Assembly (NCBI RefSeq): GCF_049537125.1
Contig: NZ_JBMVQY010000001.1
Location: forward strand, 1,674,001 to 1,738,000
Source of the DNA: Limisphaera sp026417315
GTDB taxonomy: Bacteria; Verrucomicrobiota; Verrucomicrobiia; Limisphaerales; Limisphaeraceae
Direction: 5' to 3'
Length of the DNA: 64,000 nucleotides
The translations under genes and the position numbers were made by a program. The notes beneath the pieces are model-generated. The model did not search any database. It was not told the origin of the DNA and worked only from the letters and a program-made list of their open reading frames with translations. Below are positions 52,775 through 61,498 of the stretch, one piece after another. Numbering within the stretch: position 1 is the stretch's first letter; each line of letters opens with the position of its first letter.

Positions 52775-55129
52775 ATGAATGAACCCGAGATTACGCCCGA
52801 ATTGGTGGCGCAACACAATTTAACGCCGGAGGAGTACGCCCAGATCCTGCAGATCCTGGGCCGGCCGCCCACGTACACGGAGTTGGGCATTTTCTCCGTG
52901 ATGTGGAGCGAGCATTGCAGCTACAAGAACACCCGGCCGCTGCTGAAGCTGTTCCCCACCCGGTCGCCGCGGGTGCTGGTGGGCGCTGGCGAGGAGAACG
53001 CCGGCATCGTGGACATCGGGGACGGCCTGGCGGTGGCGTTCAAGGTGGAGTCGCACAACCATCCCAGCGCGGTGGAGCCGTTTCAGGGTGCCGCCACTGG
53101 TGTGGGTGGCATCATTCGGGACATTTTCACCATGGGCGCGCGGCCGATTTGCGCGGTGAACTCGTTGCGGTTCGGCCCGTTGACGGAAGAGGCGGCTAGG
53201 GACGCGGCGGCTGCGAACAATCGCCGGCTTTTTGCCGGGGTGGTCTCGGGCATCGCCCACTACGGCAACTGCTTCGGCATTCCCACCCTGGCGGGGGAGG
53301 TGTACTTCGACCGTTCCTACGAGGGCAATCCGCTGGTCAATGTTTTCTGCCTTGGCGTGCTTCGGCATGAGCAGATCGCCCGGGCGCGGGCGCAGGGAAT
53401 CGGGAATCCGGTGTTTTACGTGGGTCCACCGACCGGCCGGGACGGCCTGGCCGGCGCCGCTTTTGCCTCCCAGGACTTGACGGAGGAATCTGCCGAACTG
53501 CAGCGGGGCGCGGTGCAGGTGGGCGATCCCTTCATGGAAAAGCTGGTCTGCGAAGCCTGCCTCGAATTGCTGGCCACGGGCGCCGTGGCGGGCATCCAGG
53601 ACATGGGCGCCGCGGGGCTGACCTGTTCGACTTGTGAAACCGCCGCCCGTGCCGGCACCGGCATCGAGATCGATCTGGACAAAGTGCCCCAACGCGTTCC
53701 GAACCTGTCGAGCTACGAAATCATGCTCAGCGAGTCCCAGGAACGCATGCTGGTCATCGTTCACAAGGGACGCGAGGAAGAAGTCCGCCGGATTTTCGAG
53801 AAATGGGAGCTACCCTGGGCGGAGATCGGGGTCGTGACCGACACGGGCCGGATGGTGGTCAAACATCAGGGACGTGTGGTGGCCGACATCCCGGCCGCCA
53901 AGATCGCCAACGAGTCGCCGGTATACCACCGGCAGGGCCGCCCTCCCGCCTGGCTGGCCGAGGCCCACGCCTTCCGGCTCGAACAACTCCCGCAGCCCGA
54001 CGATGTATCCGCCGCGTTGCGCAAGCTGCTGGCCTGGCCCTCCATCGCCTCCAAGAACTGGGTCTACCGCCAGTACGACCACATGGTACGCAACAACACC
54101 GTCGTTTGTCCGGGGAGCGACGCGGCCGTGTTGCGGATCAAGCCGGACTGTCTGCCGCCGGCGCCGGCCCATGTGCCGGAACGCCCCGTGCCCGAGAAAT
54201 ACCTGGCCGTTTCCGCGGACGGCAACGCCGCCTACGTCCTGCTGGACCCTTACGAAGGGGGGAAAGCGGTCGTGGTGGAAGCCGCCCGCAACCTGGCCTG
54301 CAGCGGCGCCGTGCCCATCGGCGTCACGGACAATCTCAACTTCGGGAACCCGCTCCATCCGGATTTGTTCTGGCAACTGAGCGAGAGCGTGCGCGGCATG
54401 GCCGAGGCGTGTCGCGCCCTGCAAGTACCCGTAACCGGCGGCAACTGCTCGCTGTACAACCAAAGCCCGCGTGGCCCGATCGATCCCACGCCGACCGTGG
54501 TGATGGTGGGGCTCATCGAGGAGGCCGCTCACATCACCACCCAGTGGTTCAAGGACGAGGGCGATGTCATCCTGCTGCTGGGTCAACCGGTGGATCTGGA
54601 AGATCCGCTGCAAGGGATGGGCGGCAGCGCCTGGATGCAAATCGCCCTGGGTCGAAAAACCGGTCGGCCGCCGCGGTGTTGTCTCTCGACGGCCTCCACT
54701 CTTCACAGCGCGCTGGTGGGTCTGATCCGGGCCGGGGGCATCAAGAGTGCCCACGACTGCAGCGAAGGCGGGTTGGCCGTGTGCCTGGCCGAAAGCTGCA
54801 TCAGCCAGCAGATTGCCCGGCACACCCCGCGGTTGATCGGAGCGGACGTGGATCTGACTCCGCTGCTCGAGTCGAACGCCTCGCAAGTTCGACCGCGCCT
54901 GGATGCGCTGCTGTTCGGGGAAACGCAGTCCCGCGTCGTGGTCACCTGCGCGCCGCTGGAGGAAGCCAAGATCACCGAGCGCGCCCGGCTGCTGGGCGTG
55001 CCCGTCACACGCCTGGGACGGGTCGGAGGATCGGAGCTGGTCCTGCGCGCGGGAGCCAGCGCCTGGCGCTGGCCCGTGGCCGAGCTGCATGATTTGTGGT
55101 GGAACTCCCTGGCCCGGCTCATGGGTTGA
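52775..55129 (+). CDS. purL: phosphoribosylformylglycinamidine synthase subunit PurL (small type)
   Basis: A 784-residue protein of the smaller PurL class that works with separate PurQ and PurS. It has the catalytic SVMWSEHCSYKNTRPLL near the N-terminus, ESHNHPSAVEPFQGAATGVGGIIRDIFTMGARPI, AGIQDMGAAGLTCSTCE, LDPYEGGKAVVVEAARNLACSGAVPIGVTDNLNFGNP, PVTGGNCSLYNQS and CSEGGLAVCLAESC. It makes FGAM in step 4 of purine synthesis. The ATG at 52775 (MNEPEITPEL) is selected; upstream in-frame residues are not conserved. Its end overlaps the convergent hypothetical gene by 11 nt. Confidence 0.96.
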   Translation: MNEPEITPELVAQHNLTPEEYAQILQILGRPPTYTELGIFSVMWSEHCSYKNTRPLLKLFPTRSPRVLVGAGEENAGIVDIGDGLAVAFKVESHNHPSAVEPFQGAATGVGGIIRDIFTMGARPICAVNSLRFGPLTEEAARDAAAANNRRLFAGVVSGIAHYGNCFGIPTLAGEVYFDRSYEGNPLVNVFCLGVLRHEQIARARAQGIGNPVFYVGPPTGRDGLAGAAFASQDLTEESAELQRGAVQVGDPFMEKLVCEACLELLATGAVAGIQDMGAAGLTCSTCETAARAGTGIEIDLDKVPQRVPNLSSYEIMLSESQERMLVIVHKGREEEVRRIFEKWELPWAEIGVVTDTGRMVVKHQGRVVADIPAAKIANESPVYHRQGRPPAWLAEAHAFRLEQLPQPDDVSAALRKLLAWPSIASKNWVYRQYDHMVRNNTVVCPGSDAAVLRIKPDCLPPAPAHVPERPVPEKYLAVSADGNAAYVLLDPYEGGKAVVVEAARNLACSGAVPIGVTDNLNFGNPLHPDLFWQLSESVRGMAEACRALQVPVTGGNCSLYNQSPRGPIDPTPTVVMVGLIEEAAHITTQWFKDEGDVILLLGQPVDLEDPLQGMGGSAWMQIALGRKTGRPPRCCLSTASTLHSALVGLIRAGGIKSAHDCSEGGLAVCLAESCISQQIARHTPRLIGADVDLTPLLESNASQVRPRLDALLFGETQSRVVVTCAPLEEAKITERARLLGVPVTRLGRVGGSELVLRAGASAWRWPVAELHDLWWNSLARLMG

Positions 55130-55583
55130 AACGCCCTGTCCAGCCTCCCTCGCTCAACCGTGCGCCACGGCCCTCCGGTGCGACCCTGTCCCGGACGGCC
55201 CGAAGGGCATCGGGCACGGATGCCTCTTGCGCTTCCTGTGCCTCCAGTGCGTCCCCTTCGGTGCACGGCCAGATGTGGAACCCGCCGTGATTGAAGGGCG
55301 GGATCTCCCACGTCCCCCAAATGCCCCGTCCCTCGCGGAACCCGCGATAGAAGACGTCGTGGCCGCCGATGTATGTCTTCGTCCACCAACACTCCAGGCT
55401 CTCGGCGTCGTAGCGGCCCCGTACGACAAAGCGACCGATATCGTCCACCCCGACCCCTTCCATCCGGCCCTCTCGGAAGGTGAGTTCCAGGTCCATCCGG
55501 TGCCGGTCACCGGGCCGGTAATTGTAGAAACCGGTCCACGGACCCGATGGAAACAGTGCCTCGTTCACACCTGCCTCACCCAT
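55119..55583 (-). CDS. conserved hypothetical protein
   Basis: A 154-residue soluble protein. It starts NEALFPSGPWTGFYNYRPGDRHRMDLELTFREGRMEGVGVDDIGRFVVRGRYDAE and continues with WWTKTYIGGHDVFYRGFREGRGIWGTWEI: alternating beta strands with conserved Gly/Trp/Tyr, likely a small beta barrel. The pattern (WxGFYxY, then GxGxDxxGxFxxxGxY) recalls a hypothetical family seen in Planctomycetes and Verrucomicrobia; no function is known. The C-terminal 50 residues are low-complexity. The start at 55583 is chosen because upstream in-frame codons run through an unrelated Pro/Arg-rich stretch. It converges on purL with an 11-nt overlap. Confidence 0.65.
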   Translation of the reverse strand: MGEAGVNEALFPSGPWTGFYNYRPGDRHRMDLELTFREGRMEGVGVDDIGRFVVRGRYDAESLECWWTKTYIGGHDVFYRGFREGRGIWGTWEIPPFNHGGFHIWPCTEGDALEAQEAQEASVPDALRAVRDRVAPEGRGARLSEGGWTGRFNP

Positions 55584-56002
55584 AGGCCGGTCCGGCGGCC
55601 ATGTCAAAAAGAGGGCAATCCCCGCTGATGCAGGACGAAATCGGTCGGGAGCCAGGGCCAGCCTGATCAGGCCTCTCCTACGGCTTCGGCCGGCCCGAGA
55701 GAACCCCGGCGAATGCCCCGGCAGACCGGGGGGCTCGATTTGTCCGGGCGGGTTCGGACCAAACCGGCGCCGAAGGGGTCGCACCCAGCGACCGGCTCCG
55801 AACCCGCCTTCCAGGGCTGCCTTCGGGTGGGCTGGGTAAACGACATTTGGTTCCGCCCACAGGCACGGGCAAGCTGCCCCGACGCAATTGTCCACCTTCC
55901 GGGCCAGAGCCCGCGCCGGGTCTGATCCGCCGCAACCGTCGGAACAGACTTGACCCTGCGGCACGTCATCCCTCAGCGTGCCTGCAAAACGGAGTGTGAT
56001 CT
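55584..56002. other. divergent region upstream of the corrinoid protein gene
   Basis: About 420 nt between a minus-strand hypothetical and the plus-strand corrinoid gene. No cobalamin-riboswitch-like architecture could be confirmed by eye, and no gene was recognised. Confidence 0.3.
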
Positions 56003-56638
56003 ATGGAAAGCCTCGACCGACTCCGGGACGCCATCCTCAACGGGGATGCTGACACCGCACGCACCCTCACCGAACAGGCCCTGGCCGCGGGCGTGGATCC
56101 GTTGACCTTGGTCAATCAGTACATGATCCCCGCCATGGCGGAGACCGGCCGGCGCTTCGAATGCAATGAGTTTTTTGTGCCCGAATTGCTCATTGCCGCC
56201 CGGGCCATGAAAGCCGCGCTGAGCCTGGTGCGCCCGTTGTTGGCCGCCAGCGGTGTCCCCCCGGTGGCACGCGTGGTGCTGGGCACAGTGCGGGGCGACC
56301 TCCATGACATCGGGAAAAACCTCGTCGGCGCCATGCTCGAAGGCAACGGATTCGAGGTCATCGACCTCGGCGTCAACGTCCCGCCCGAACGCTTCGTGGA
56401 AACCGCCCGCGAAAAGGGCGCCAAAATCGTGGCCATGTCCGCGCTCCTCACCACCACGATGCCCGCCATGCGCACCACCATCGAACTTCTCCAGGCTTCC
56501 GGCCTCCGGCCCGCGGTGAAAGTGCTCGTCGGCGGCGCGCCGGTGACTCCGCGCTTTGCCAGTGAAATCGGCGCGGATGGCTACAGCGACAATGCGGTCG
56601 GCGCCGTGGCAGAAGCGCGGCGCGTCCTGGCCGCCTGA
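56003..56638 (+). CDS. corrinoid (cobalamin-binding) protein, MetH/MtbC type
   Basis: A 211-residue protein with the two-domain build of methyltransferase corrinoid proteins. A helical cap (residues 1-85) is followed by a Rossmann-like B12 domain with the cobalt-ligand motif GDLHDIGKN (D99, H101, G104), GFEVIDLGVNVPPERFVE, SALLTTTMPAMRTTI, and VLVGGAPVTPRFASEIGADGYSDNA near the end. His101 replaces the lower axial base of cobalamin. It carries methyl groups between a donor methyltransferase and an acceptor. GGAG lies about 8 nt before the ATG. The homocysteine methyltransferase gene starts 12 nt downstream, so the two probably act together. Confidence 0.93.
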   Translation: MESLDRLRDAILNGDADTARTLTEQALAAGVDPLTLVNQYMIPAMAETGRRFECNEFFVPELLIAARAMKAALSLVRPLLAASGVPPVARVVLGTVRGDLHDIGKNLVGAMLEGNGFEVIDLGVNVPPERFVETAREKGAKIVAMSALLTTTMPAMRTTIELLQASGLRPAVKVLVGGAPVTPRFASEIGADGYSDNAVGAVAEARRVLAA

Positions 56639-56649
56639 GCTCCTGCTCC

Positions 56650-57531
56650 ATGGGCGTTCACCCGGCACTTGCCGCCCTGCTGCAACACGCGCCCGTGCTC
56701 ACCGACGGGGCCTGGGGGACGGAACTCCAAAAACGCGGGTTGCCTCCCGGCCAGCCCCCCGAATCCTGGAACCTGACGCACCCCGACCAGGTCCGTGCCG
56801 CGGCTCGAGCGTATGTTGAAGCCGGCAGCGAGATCATTTTGACCAACACCTTCGGAGCCAACCGAATTCGACTGGCCGACGCCGGCCTGGCCGAGGAGGT
56901 CGGGCTCTTGAATCGACGGGGAGTCGAGTTGAGTCGGGAAGCGGCAGGCAGCCGCGCGGCGGTGTTCGCCTCGATCGGTCCCACCGGCAAACTGCTGATG
57001 GCCGGAGAAGTGACCGCCGAAGACGTGCGTGCCGCGTTCGAGGAACAAGCCACCGCCCTGGCGGAGGCCGGCGCCGACGCCCTGGTCATCGAGACCATGA
57101 GCGATCTGCAGGAAGCCCAACTGGCGCTGGCCGCCGCCAAAGCCACCGGATTGCCGGTGGTCGTCTGCATGGTCTTCGACTCGGGCCGGGAGCGGGATCG
57201 GACGCTGATGGGTGATCCGCCGGAACTTGTGGCGCGCACCTTGGAGGCGGCGGGAGCGGACGTGCTCGGTGCCAATTGTGGGCAGGGCATCGAAGGTTTC
57301 CTGCCGATCTGCCGACGGCTCCGGGCCGCATCCTCCCTGCCGCTCTGGATCAAACCCAACGCCGGCCTTCCCCAGCTCATGGACGGCCGCCCCCGGTACA
57401 CCACGACCCCCGAGTCGTTTGCGGCCCATGCGCCGGCGTTGCGCGCCGCCGGAGCCGATTTCCTGGGAGGCTGTTGCGGCACGGACCCGGAGTTCATCCG
57501 CGCCCTGCGTCGGGTTCTGGATCGAGCGTAG
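56650..57531 (+). CDS. homocysteine S-methyltransferase family protein
   Basis: A 293-residue zinc-dependent (beta/alpha)8-barrel of the methionine-synthase Hcy-binding type. DGAWGTELQKRG near the start and ILTNTFGANRIRL are typical. The zinc ligands are C209 (GANCG) and C275/C276 (GGCCG). Preceded at 12 nt by a separate corrinoid protein, it is likely the acceptor half of a split B12-dependent methyltransferase that transfers methyl to homocysteine (or a related thiol). The folate-binding and reactivation domains of full MetH are not in this locus. A betaine-type or other donor enzyme would have to be encoded elsewhere. Confidence 0.9.
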   Translation: MGVHPALAALLQHAPVLTDGAWGTELQKRGLPPGQPPESWNLTHPDQVRAAARAYVEAGSEIILTNTFGANRIRLADAGLAEEVGLLNRRGVELSREAAGSRAAVFASIGPTGKLLMAGEVTAEDVRAAFEEQATALAEAGADALVIETMSDLQEAQLALAAAKATGLPVVVCMVFDSGRERDRTLMGDPPELVARTLEAAGADVLGANCGQGIEGFLPICRRLRAASSLPLWIKPNAGLPQLMDGRPRYTTTPESFAAHAPALRAAGADFLGGCCGTDPEFIRALRRVLDRA

Positions 57532-57595
57532 GGCTTCAAGCCCCGCCCGCTCCGATGCAGCCCGGCGGCCCGGAGCCCGCACGGCGCGCCCCCGG

Positions 57596-58201
57596 TCAGG
57601 TCATCGCCGCTCGAATCCGGGCCAGCAACTCCTCGTACGTTTCCACAGCGGGGAACTGGGGAAACTGTCGGCGCACATTCTCCGGCGCGCGAAACAGAAA
57701 CCCCACATGGGCCTCCGTCAGCATCGCCGTATCGTTGAAAGAATCGCCGGCCGCGATCACATGGTAATTGAGAAGTTTGAACGCGGCCACGGCCCGCTGT
57801 TTCTGCTCCGGGATGCGCAGCTGATAGTCCACGATGCGGTCCTCCTCGACCACCAGCCGGTGACACAACAACGTCGGCCAGCCCAATTGCCGTAGCAGCG
57901 GCGTGGCAAACTGCTCGAAGGTATCGGACAGGATGATCACCTGCACAAACGAGCGCAGTTCATCCAGGAATTCCCGGGCGCCGGGCAGCGGAGCCAGCGT
58001 GCCGATGACCCGCTGGATGTCGGAGAGCTTCAAACCGTGCTGGTTCAGCAACGCCAGCCGGCCCCGCATCAGCTTGTCATAATCGGGCTCGTCCCGTGTG
58101 GTGCGCCGCAACTCCGGAATGCCGGTCCGCTCCGCCACGGCAATCCAGATTTCCGGCGTCAGCACACCCTCCAGATCCAGCGTGACCAACGATTGTTTCA
58201 C
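57596..58201 (-). CDS. thrH: phosphoserine phosphatase / homoserine phosphotransferase ThrH
   Basis: A 201-residue HAD enzyme strongly like ThrH: LVTLDLEGVLTPEIWIAVAERTG (nucleophile D9, E11), TTRDEPDYDKLM, LNQHGLKLSDIQRVIGTL, VIILSDTFEQF, LGWPTLLCHRL, AAGDSFNDTAML and the terminal PENVRRQFPQFPAVETYE. ThrH can move phosphate from phosphoserine to homoserine, bypassing serB/thrB. The start is a GTG at 58201 (VKQSLVTLD); no ATG sits near the family N-terminus and longer frames add Arg/Gly-rich sequence. It converges on the homocysteine methyltransferase gene, leaving 64 nt between stops. Confidence 0.93.
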   Translation of the reverse strand: MKQSLVTLDLEGVLTPEIWIAVAERTGIPELRRTTRDEPDYDKLMRGRLALLNQHGLKLSDIQRVIGTLAPLPGAREFLDELRSFVQVIILSDTFEQFATPLLRQLGWPTLLCHRLVVEEDRIVDYQLRIPEQKQRAVAAFKLLNYHVIAAGDSFNDTAMLTEAHVGFLFRAPENVRRQFPQFPAVETYEELLARIRAAMT

Positions 58202-58686
58202 GGTGACCCAATCTTTCCCAACCCCGATTCCCCTGTCCAGCGTTGCGGGTTCTGAAGACCTTTCGCCCCCCGCCCCCGCCGGGTTTCTGCTTTCACTTGG
58301 CGTCCGCGGCCCCGTCCCCGTTTCACCGGCGTCGCATCCCGCACCCAACCTCCGCTCCCGGGCGGATTCATCAGGGCTGTGCCCCCGGGCCCACACCCCG
58401 GGAATTGCCTTCCCCGCCCGCCTTGAGCCGGGAGAAGCTCCCTCGTTACCCGACGGCTGTCCGGGTTTTCGGGACCGAACCGCACGGAGCGCCGAACAGC
58501 GGCTGCCGCGGGGATGCTGCAAGGCCTGGGCATGCCGTCGGCAGCCGGCGCACGAGATCGCGCGCCGGGCCCGGTTAACCGAAAGCCTCGCCACCCCGCG
58601 TGTGGAAAACTCCTCCGAACTTTCCCCGGTCAAGGGGGCCCTGCTTCGGGGCCATCCGGGTCTTCAACGAGGCGCAGCCGGTGGTG
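58202..58686. other. intergenic region between thrH and the FKBP gene
   Basis: About 485 nt; both flanking genes are on the minus strand. It should hold the thrH promoter. An inverted repeat follows the FKBP stop without a T-tract. No gene recognised. Confidence 0.3.
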
Positions 58687-59565
58687 TTACTGGTTGGTCT
58701 GAGCCTTGGCGGCGGCTTTGCGCTGTTCCTCCTCCAAACGCTTCAGGTCTTCGGCCTTGATGACCTCGATCTTGGCGCCGCGCGCCAGTTCCTCGGCCGA
58801 CGGCACCTTGATGATGTCACTGGTCACCGGCGCGGTCGGCGTGCTCGCGGGCGCGGGCGTTGTCACGGAGATCAGCTCCACTTCAAAAATCAGCGTCGAA
58901 CCCGGAGGAATGTTCGGCCGCCCCACGTCGCCGTACGCCAGGTCGGCCGGAATGAACAGTTCCCACTTGGCCCCCGGCTTCATCAACTGCAGCGCCTCGG
59001 TCCAGCCCTTGATCACGCCGCTGACATTGAACGTGGCAGGCTGTCCCCGGCTGTAACTGCTGTCGAACTCCGTCCCGTCGATCAAGCGGCCCCGATAGTG
59101 CACGGCGACCGTGTCGGTGGCTTTGGGACTGTCGCCAGAGCCCTCCTGGATGACGCGGTACTGCAAGCCGCTGGGCAACGTGACCACCCCGGGCTTTTTC
59201 TTGTTTTCTTCCAGGAACGCTGCGCCGGCTTTGCGATTCTTCTCCGCCTCCTCCCGCTGCTTTTGCTGCATCTTGGCCTGCATGAACTTGCTGAACTCCC
59301 GCAGCGTGGTCCGCATCTCCTCCTCGGTCATGCGCGTCTGGGCACCCGTCAAACTGTCGCGCAGCCCCTGCATGACCACCTCCAGCGACACTTGATCCGG
59401 CTCCAGGGCATTGCGCTTCCAGTTGCTGCCCAGGCTCATGCCCAGGGCGTAGCTGATCTTTTCCTTTTCGTCCTTGAAACCGGTGGTCTCCTGAGCCGCG
59501 ACCCAACCGGCGGCCAGCACCAGACCGGCGGTGAAAACGGCAATCCGTAGGTTCATGGTTCGCAT
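58687..59565 (-). CDS. exported FKBP-type peptidyl-prolyl isomerase
   Basis: A 292-residue precursor. Signal peptide (LRIAVFTAGLVLAAGWVAA, cleavage before QE). The N-terminal dimerisation domain (about 30-125: KEKISYALGMSLGSNWKRNALEPDQVSLEVVMQGL) is typical of Mip/FkpA. The FKBP domain (about 135-240) has YRVIQEGSGDSP, VAVHYRGRLIDGTEFDSSYSRG, TFNVSGVIKGWTEALQLMKPGAKWELFIPADLAYGD and PPGSTLIFEVELI. A charged tail ends the protein. It assists folding of periplasmic and outer-membrane proteins. ATGs at 59565 and 59556 are both possible. Confidence 0.94.
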   Translation of the reverse strand: MRTMNLRIAVFTAGLVLAAGWVAAQETTGFKDEKEKISYALGMSLGSNWKRNALEPDQVSLEVVMQGLRDSLTGAQTRMTEEEMRTTLREFSKFMQAKMQQKQREEAEKNRKAGAAFLEENKKKPGVVTLPSGLQYRVIQEGSGDSPKATDTVAVHYRGRLIDGTEFDSSYSRGQPATFNVSGVIKGWTEALQLMKPGAKWELFIPADLAYGDVGRPNIPPGSTLIFEVELISVTTPAPASTPTAPVTSDIIKVPSAEELARGAKIEVIKAEDLKRLEEEQRKAAAKAQTNQ

Positions 59566-60271
59566 ACTTGTCCGGATTGTGTGGTGGAAGGGCGGGCCCC
59601 TTGCAACTGAATTATGATGACCAAGCCCGCGCGCCTCCGGCGCATTGAACAGGTCGGTTTGTCCGGCTTGCTCTCCCGGGCCTTCACACCTGCTTGCCGC
59701 CGGGCCTCCCGATCCCGGGCGCACGCGGAACTCTTCCAAACCCTCCGGGCCCGTCAATCGACCGGAGTCGCTCTTGCTTTTGCCCGGGATGCCGATCCAA
59801 CGCCGCCCCACCGGTGGCGGATAAGGTCATCCCGACAGCCGGGCCGCTCCAAAGCCGTCCCCTCCGAGCGTGTTCGGGGCTGCCTGCCTTTTCCAACCTT
59901 TTGCCGAGCGCAGGGATGGCTCATCGGTTGGGAACTCCTGAAGCGACCTTGGGCAACGCTTCGGCGTCGGCCCGAGCCGTAAATTTCCCCTGCGCCCTTG
60001 CTGATGGTCGGCCGCCGAAGAACCTCGCCGAGGGTTAAAAAGAACGCACTTCGAGGGTTCTTTTACAAGCTGGGGCTTGCGACGGTGAGTGCCGGTCACG
60101 CCCCATCTTCTCCCCGGGGGCCGGCTCCGCGATGGATGGAAAACTTCCGGAGTCCTGTCGATCGCCGGTACGCTGGTTGGGCCGGCCTGGCTTCAGGAGG
60201 GGCAGCCACCTTCGCGGGTGGCCGGGCCCGAAGGGCCCCTCCCTTTCTGCGCTTCCGATTTTCAAGAGCGC
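59566..60271. other. 0.7-kb spacer without a recognised gene
   Basis: Flanked by two minus-strand genes. It holds the FKBP promoter region. An 8-bp stem AAAAGAAC (60038-60045) / GTTCTTTT (60057-60064) around an 11-nt loop could be a weak transcript end for the gene at 60272-60823, since a T-run follows on the minus strand. Nothing else was seen. Confidence 0.35.
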
Positions 60272-60823
60272 TCAGTACGGCCATGGAGGCGTGGTCGACG
60301 TGCTGAGGATCTTGCGCATCACGTCCGTATTCTCCTCCGCGCGTCGGGTGTAACCCTCGATGGAATCCGGCAACCGCCCCGGCAGACATTCCGGTGCCTG
60401 GTTCAAGTAGTCCAGCCCGGTGCGCCGTGCCAACTGATGCAGCATGGCATTCAACGTTGGCTCCACGCGGTGCAGTGGCTCCTCTCGCCCGGCGCACAGG
60501 GCGATCAATGCCCCCTCCCGACCTTCCCGCTGCTGCAACCAATGTTCCAAGCGGGACAGCACACCGGCACGCAGTTGCCGCGGCTCCGCCAGGGCCACCA
60601 CCACGATGTCCGTCTTCTGCAACCGGCGTCCGGCTTCTGCGGCTTCCGGCCCTTCCAGCTCCTCCAGGGTCCACCACGTCAGGTCGAATTCGATCTGCGA
60701 CCAAAACCGGCGCACCAGGCCGTCACAAGCCCGGGCCGCGCATTGGCGTGCCTCGGGTGCATCGTACAGAACGGTTACCAGCCACGTCTCCGCGGGGTGC
60801 TCGCGTGTGGGATCCGGTTTCAT
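60272..60823 (-). CDS. hypothetical protein
   Basis: A 183-residue soluble protein with no recognised domain. After a short polar start it reads ETWLVTVLYDAPEARQCAARACDGLVRRFWSQIEFDLTWWTLEELEG, then KTDIVVVALAEPRQLRAGVLSRLEHWLQQREGREGALIALC: alternating strands and helices suggest an alpha/beta fold, perhaps a flavodoxin/receiver-like or TIR-like sheet. The C-terminus (RRAEENTDVMRKILST) is charged and helical. Codon use resembles neighbouring genes. The ATG at 60823 (MKPDPT) is preferred over one 45 nt upstream. No operon partner is clear. Confidence 0.6.
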   Translation of the reverse strand: MKPDPTREHPAETWLVTVLYDAPEARQCAARACDGLVRRFWSQIEFDLTWWTLEELEGPEAAEAGRRLQKTDIVVVALAEPRQLRAGVLSRLEHWLQQREGREGALIALCAGREEPLHRVEPTLNAMLHQLARRTGLDYLNQAPECLPGRLPDSIEGYTRRAEENTDVMRKILSTSTTPPWPY

Positions 60824-61042
60824 ACGCCGCCTGCTGGTTTGGTCTTCGCCGCCGAAAAGGCGGGCCACTCGCCTCTGGCTGCGTTAACCAACCATCGGCC
60901 TTTTCTGGAAAAGCGCAAGCGAAAGTGATAAAAACAGCCCAGCCCTTTTCCCCGAAGTGCGCGGCGCAAGCGCGTTCCCTTCGGGGCGCCGGCCCGGACG
61001 TTTCGAACCCGGGCGCTTCCGGGCCGTTTTCGCGCCCCCTTC
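60824..61042. other. spacer between hypothetical gene and yraN
   Basis: About 220 nt on the minus-strand side of the yraN stop; A-runs and GC-rich inverted repeats occur (for example around 60903-60960), but no clear terminator or gene was seen. Confidence 0.3.
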
Positions 61043-61498
61043 TCAGCCGTATCGCCAGGGGCCCGACAATCCGAAGCTGTTGGGCAAATGCCGCACCTCT
61101 TGCACGACCCCCTCCTTCAGCAGCACCTCCACGATGTCGAAGCGAACCCTGACGGGCGGGTGGCCGATCCGCCGCAAATACCAGAGCGCTGCTCGGGTGA
61201 GCCTGCGCCGCTTCTCCGCATCGACCGCCGCCGCCGGCCGGGTCCAATCCTCCGAGGAGCGCGTCTTCACTTCCACGAACACCAGACAGTCCCCGTCGCG
61301 AAACACCAGGTCCAGTTCCCCTCGCGGGGTTCGATAGTTTGCCACCAGGAAGGTGAGCCCGGCCCGTTCCAAATAGCGCCGGGCCGCTTGCTCGCCCAGG
61401 GCGCCCCGCCGCAGGTGCTCGGGTGGCGTCCGGAACCGCCGGACCCGGGAGCCGAACCAGCCCTCCCACCAACGTCGTACCGCCGTCAGAAATGCCAT
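61043..61498 (-). CDS. YraN/UPF0102-family predicted nuclease
   Basis: A 151-residue protein with the PD-(D/E)xK-like core of the YraN family: RRGALGEQAARRYLERAGLTFLVANYRTPRGELDLVFRDGDCLVFVEVKTRSSEDW. The acidic residues in GELDLV and EVK form the expected metal site. Its biological role is not established; it is usually encoded next to rnhB, as here. The ATG at 61498 gives a normal start; longer in-frame codons overlap rnhB. Its first 13 nt overlap the end of rnhB (61486-61498). Confidence 0.88.
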   Translation of the reverse strand: MAFLTAVRRWWEGWFGSRVRRFRTPPEHLRRGALGEQAARRYLERAGLTFLVANYRTPRGELDLVFRDGDCLVFVEVKTRSSEDWTRPAAAVDAEKRRRLTRAALWYLRRIGHPPVRVRFDIVEVLLKEGVVQEVRHLPNSFGLSGPWRYG

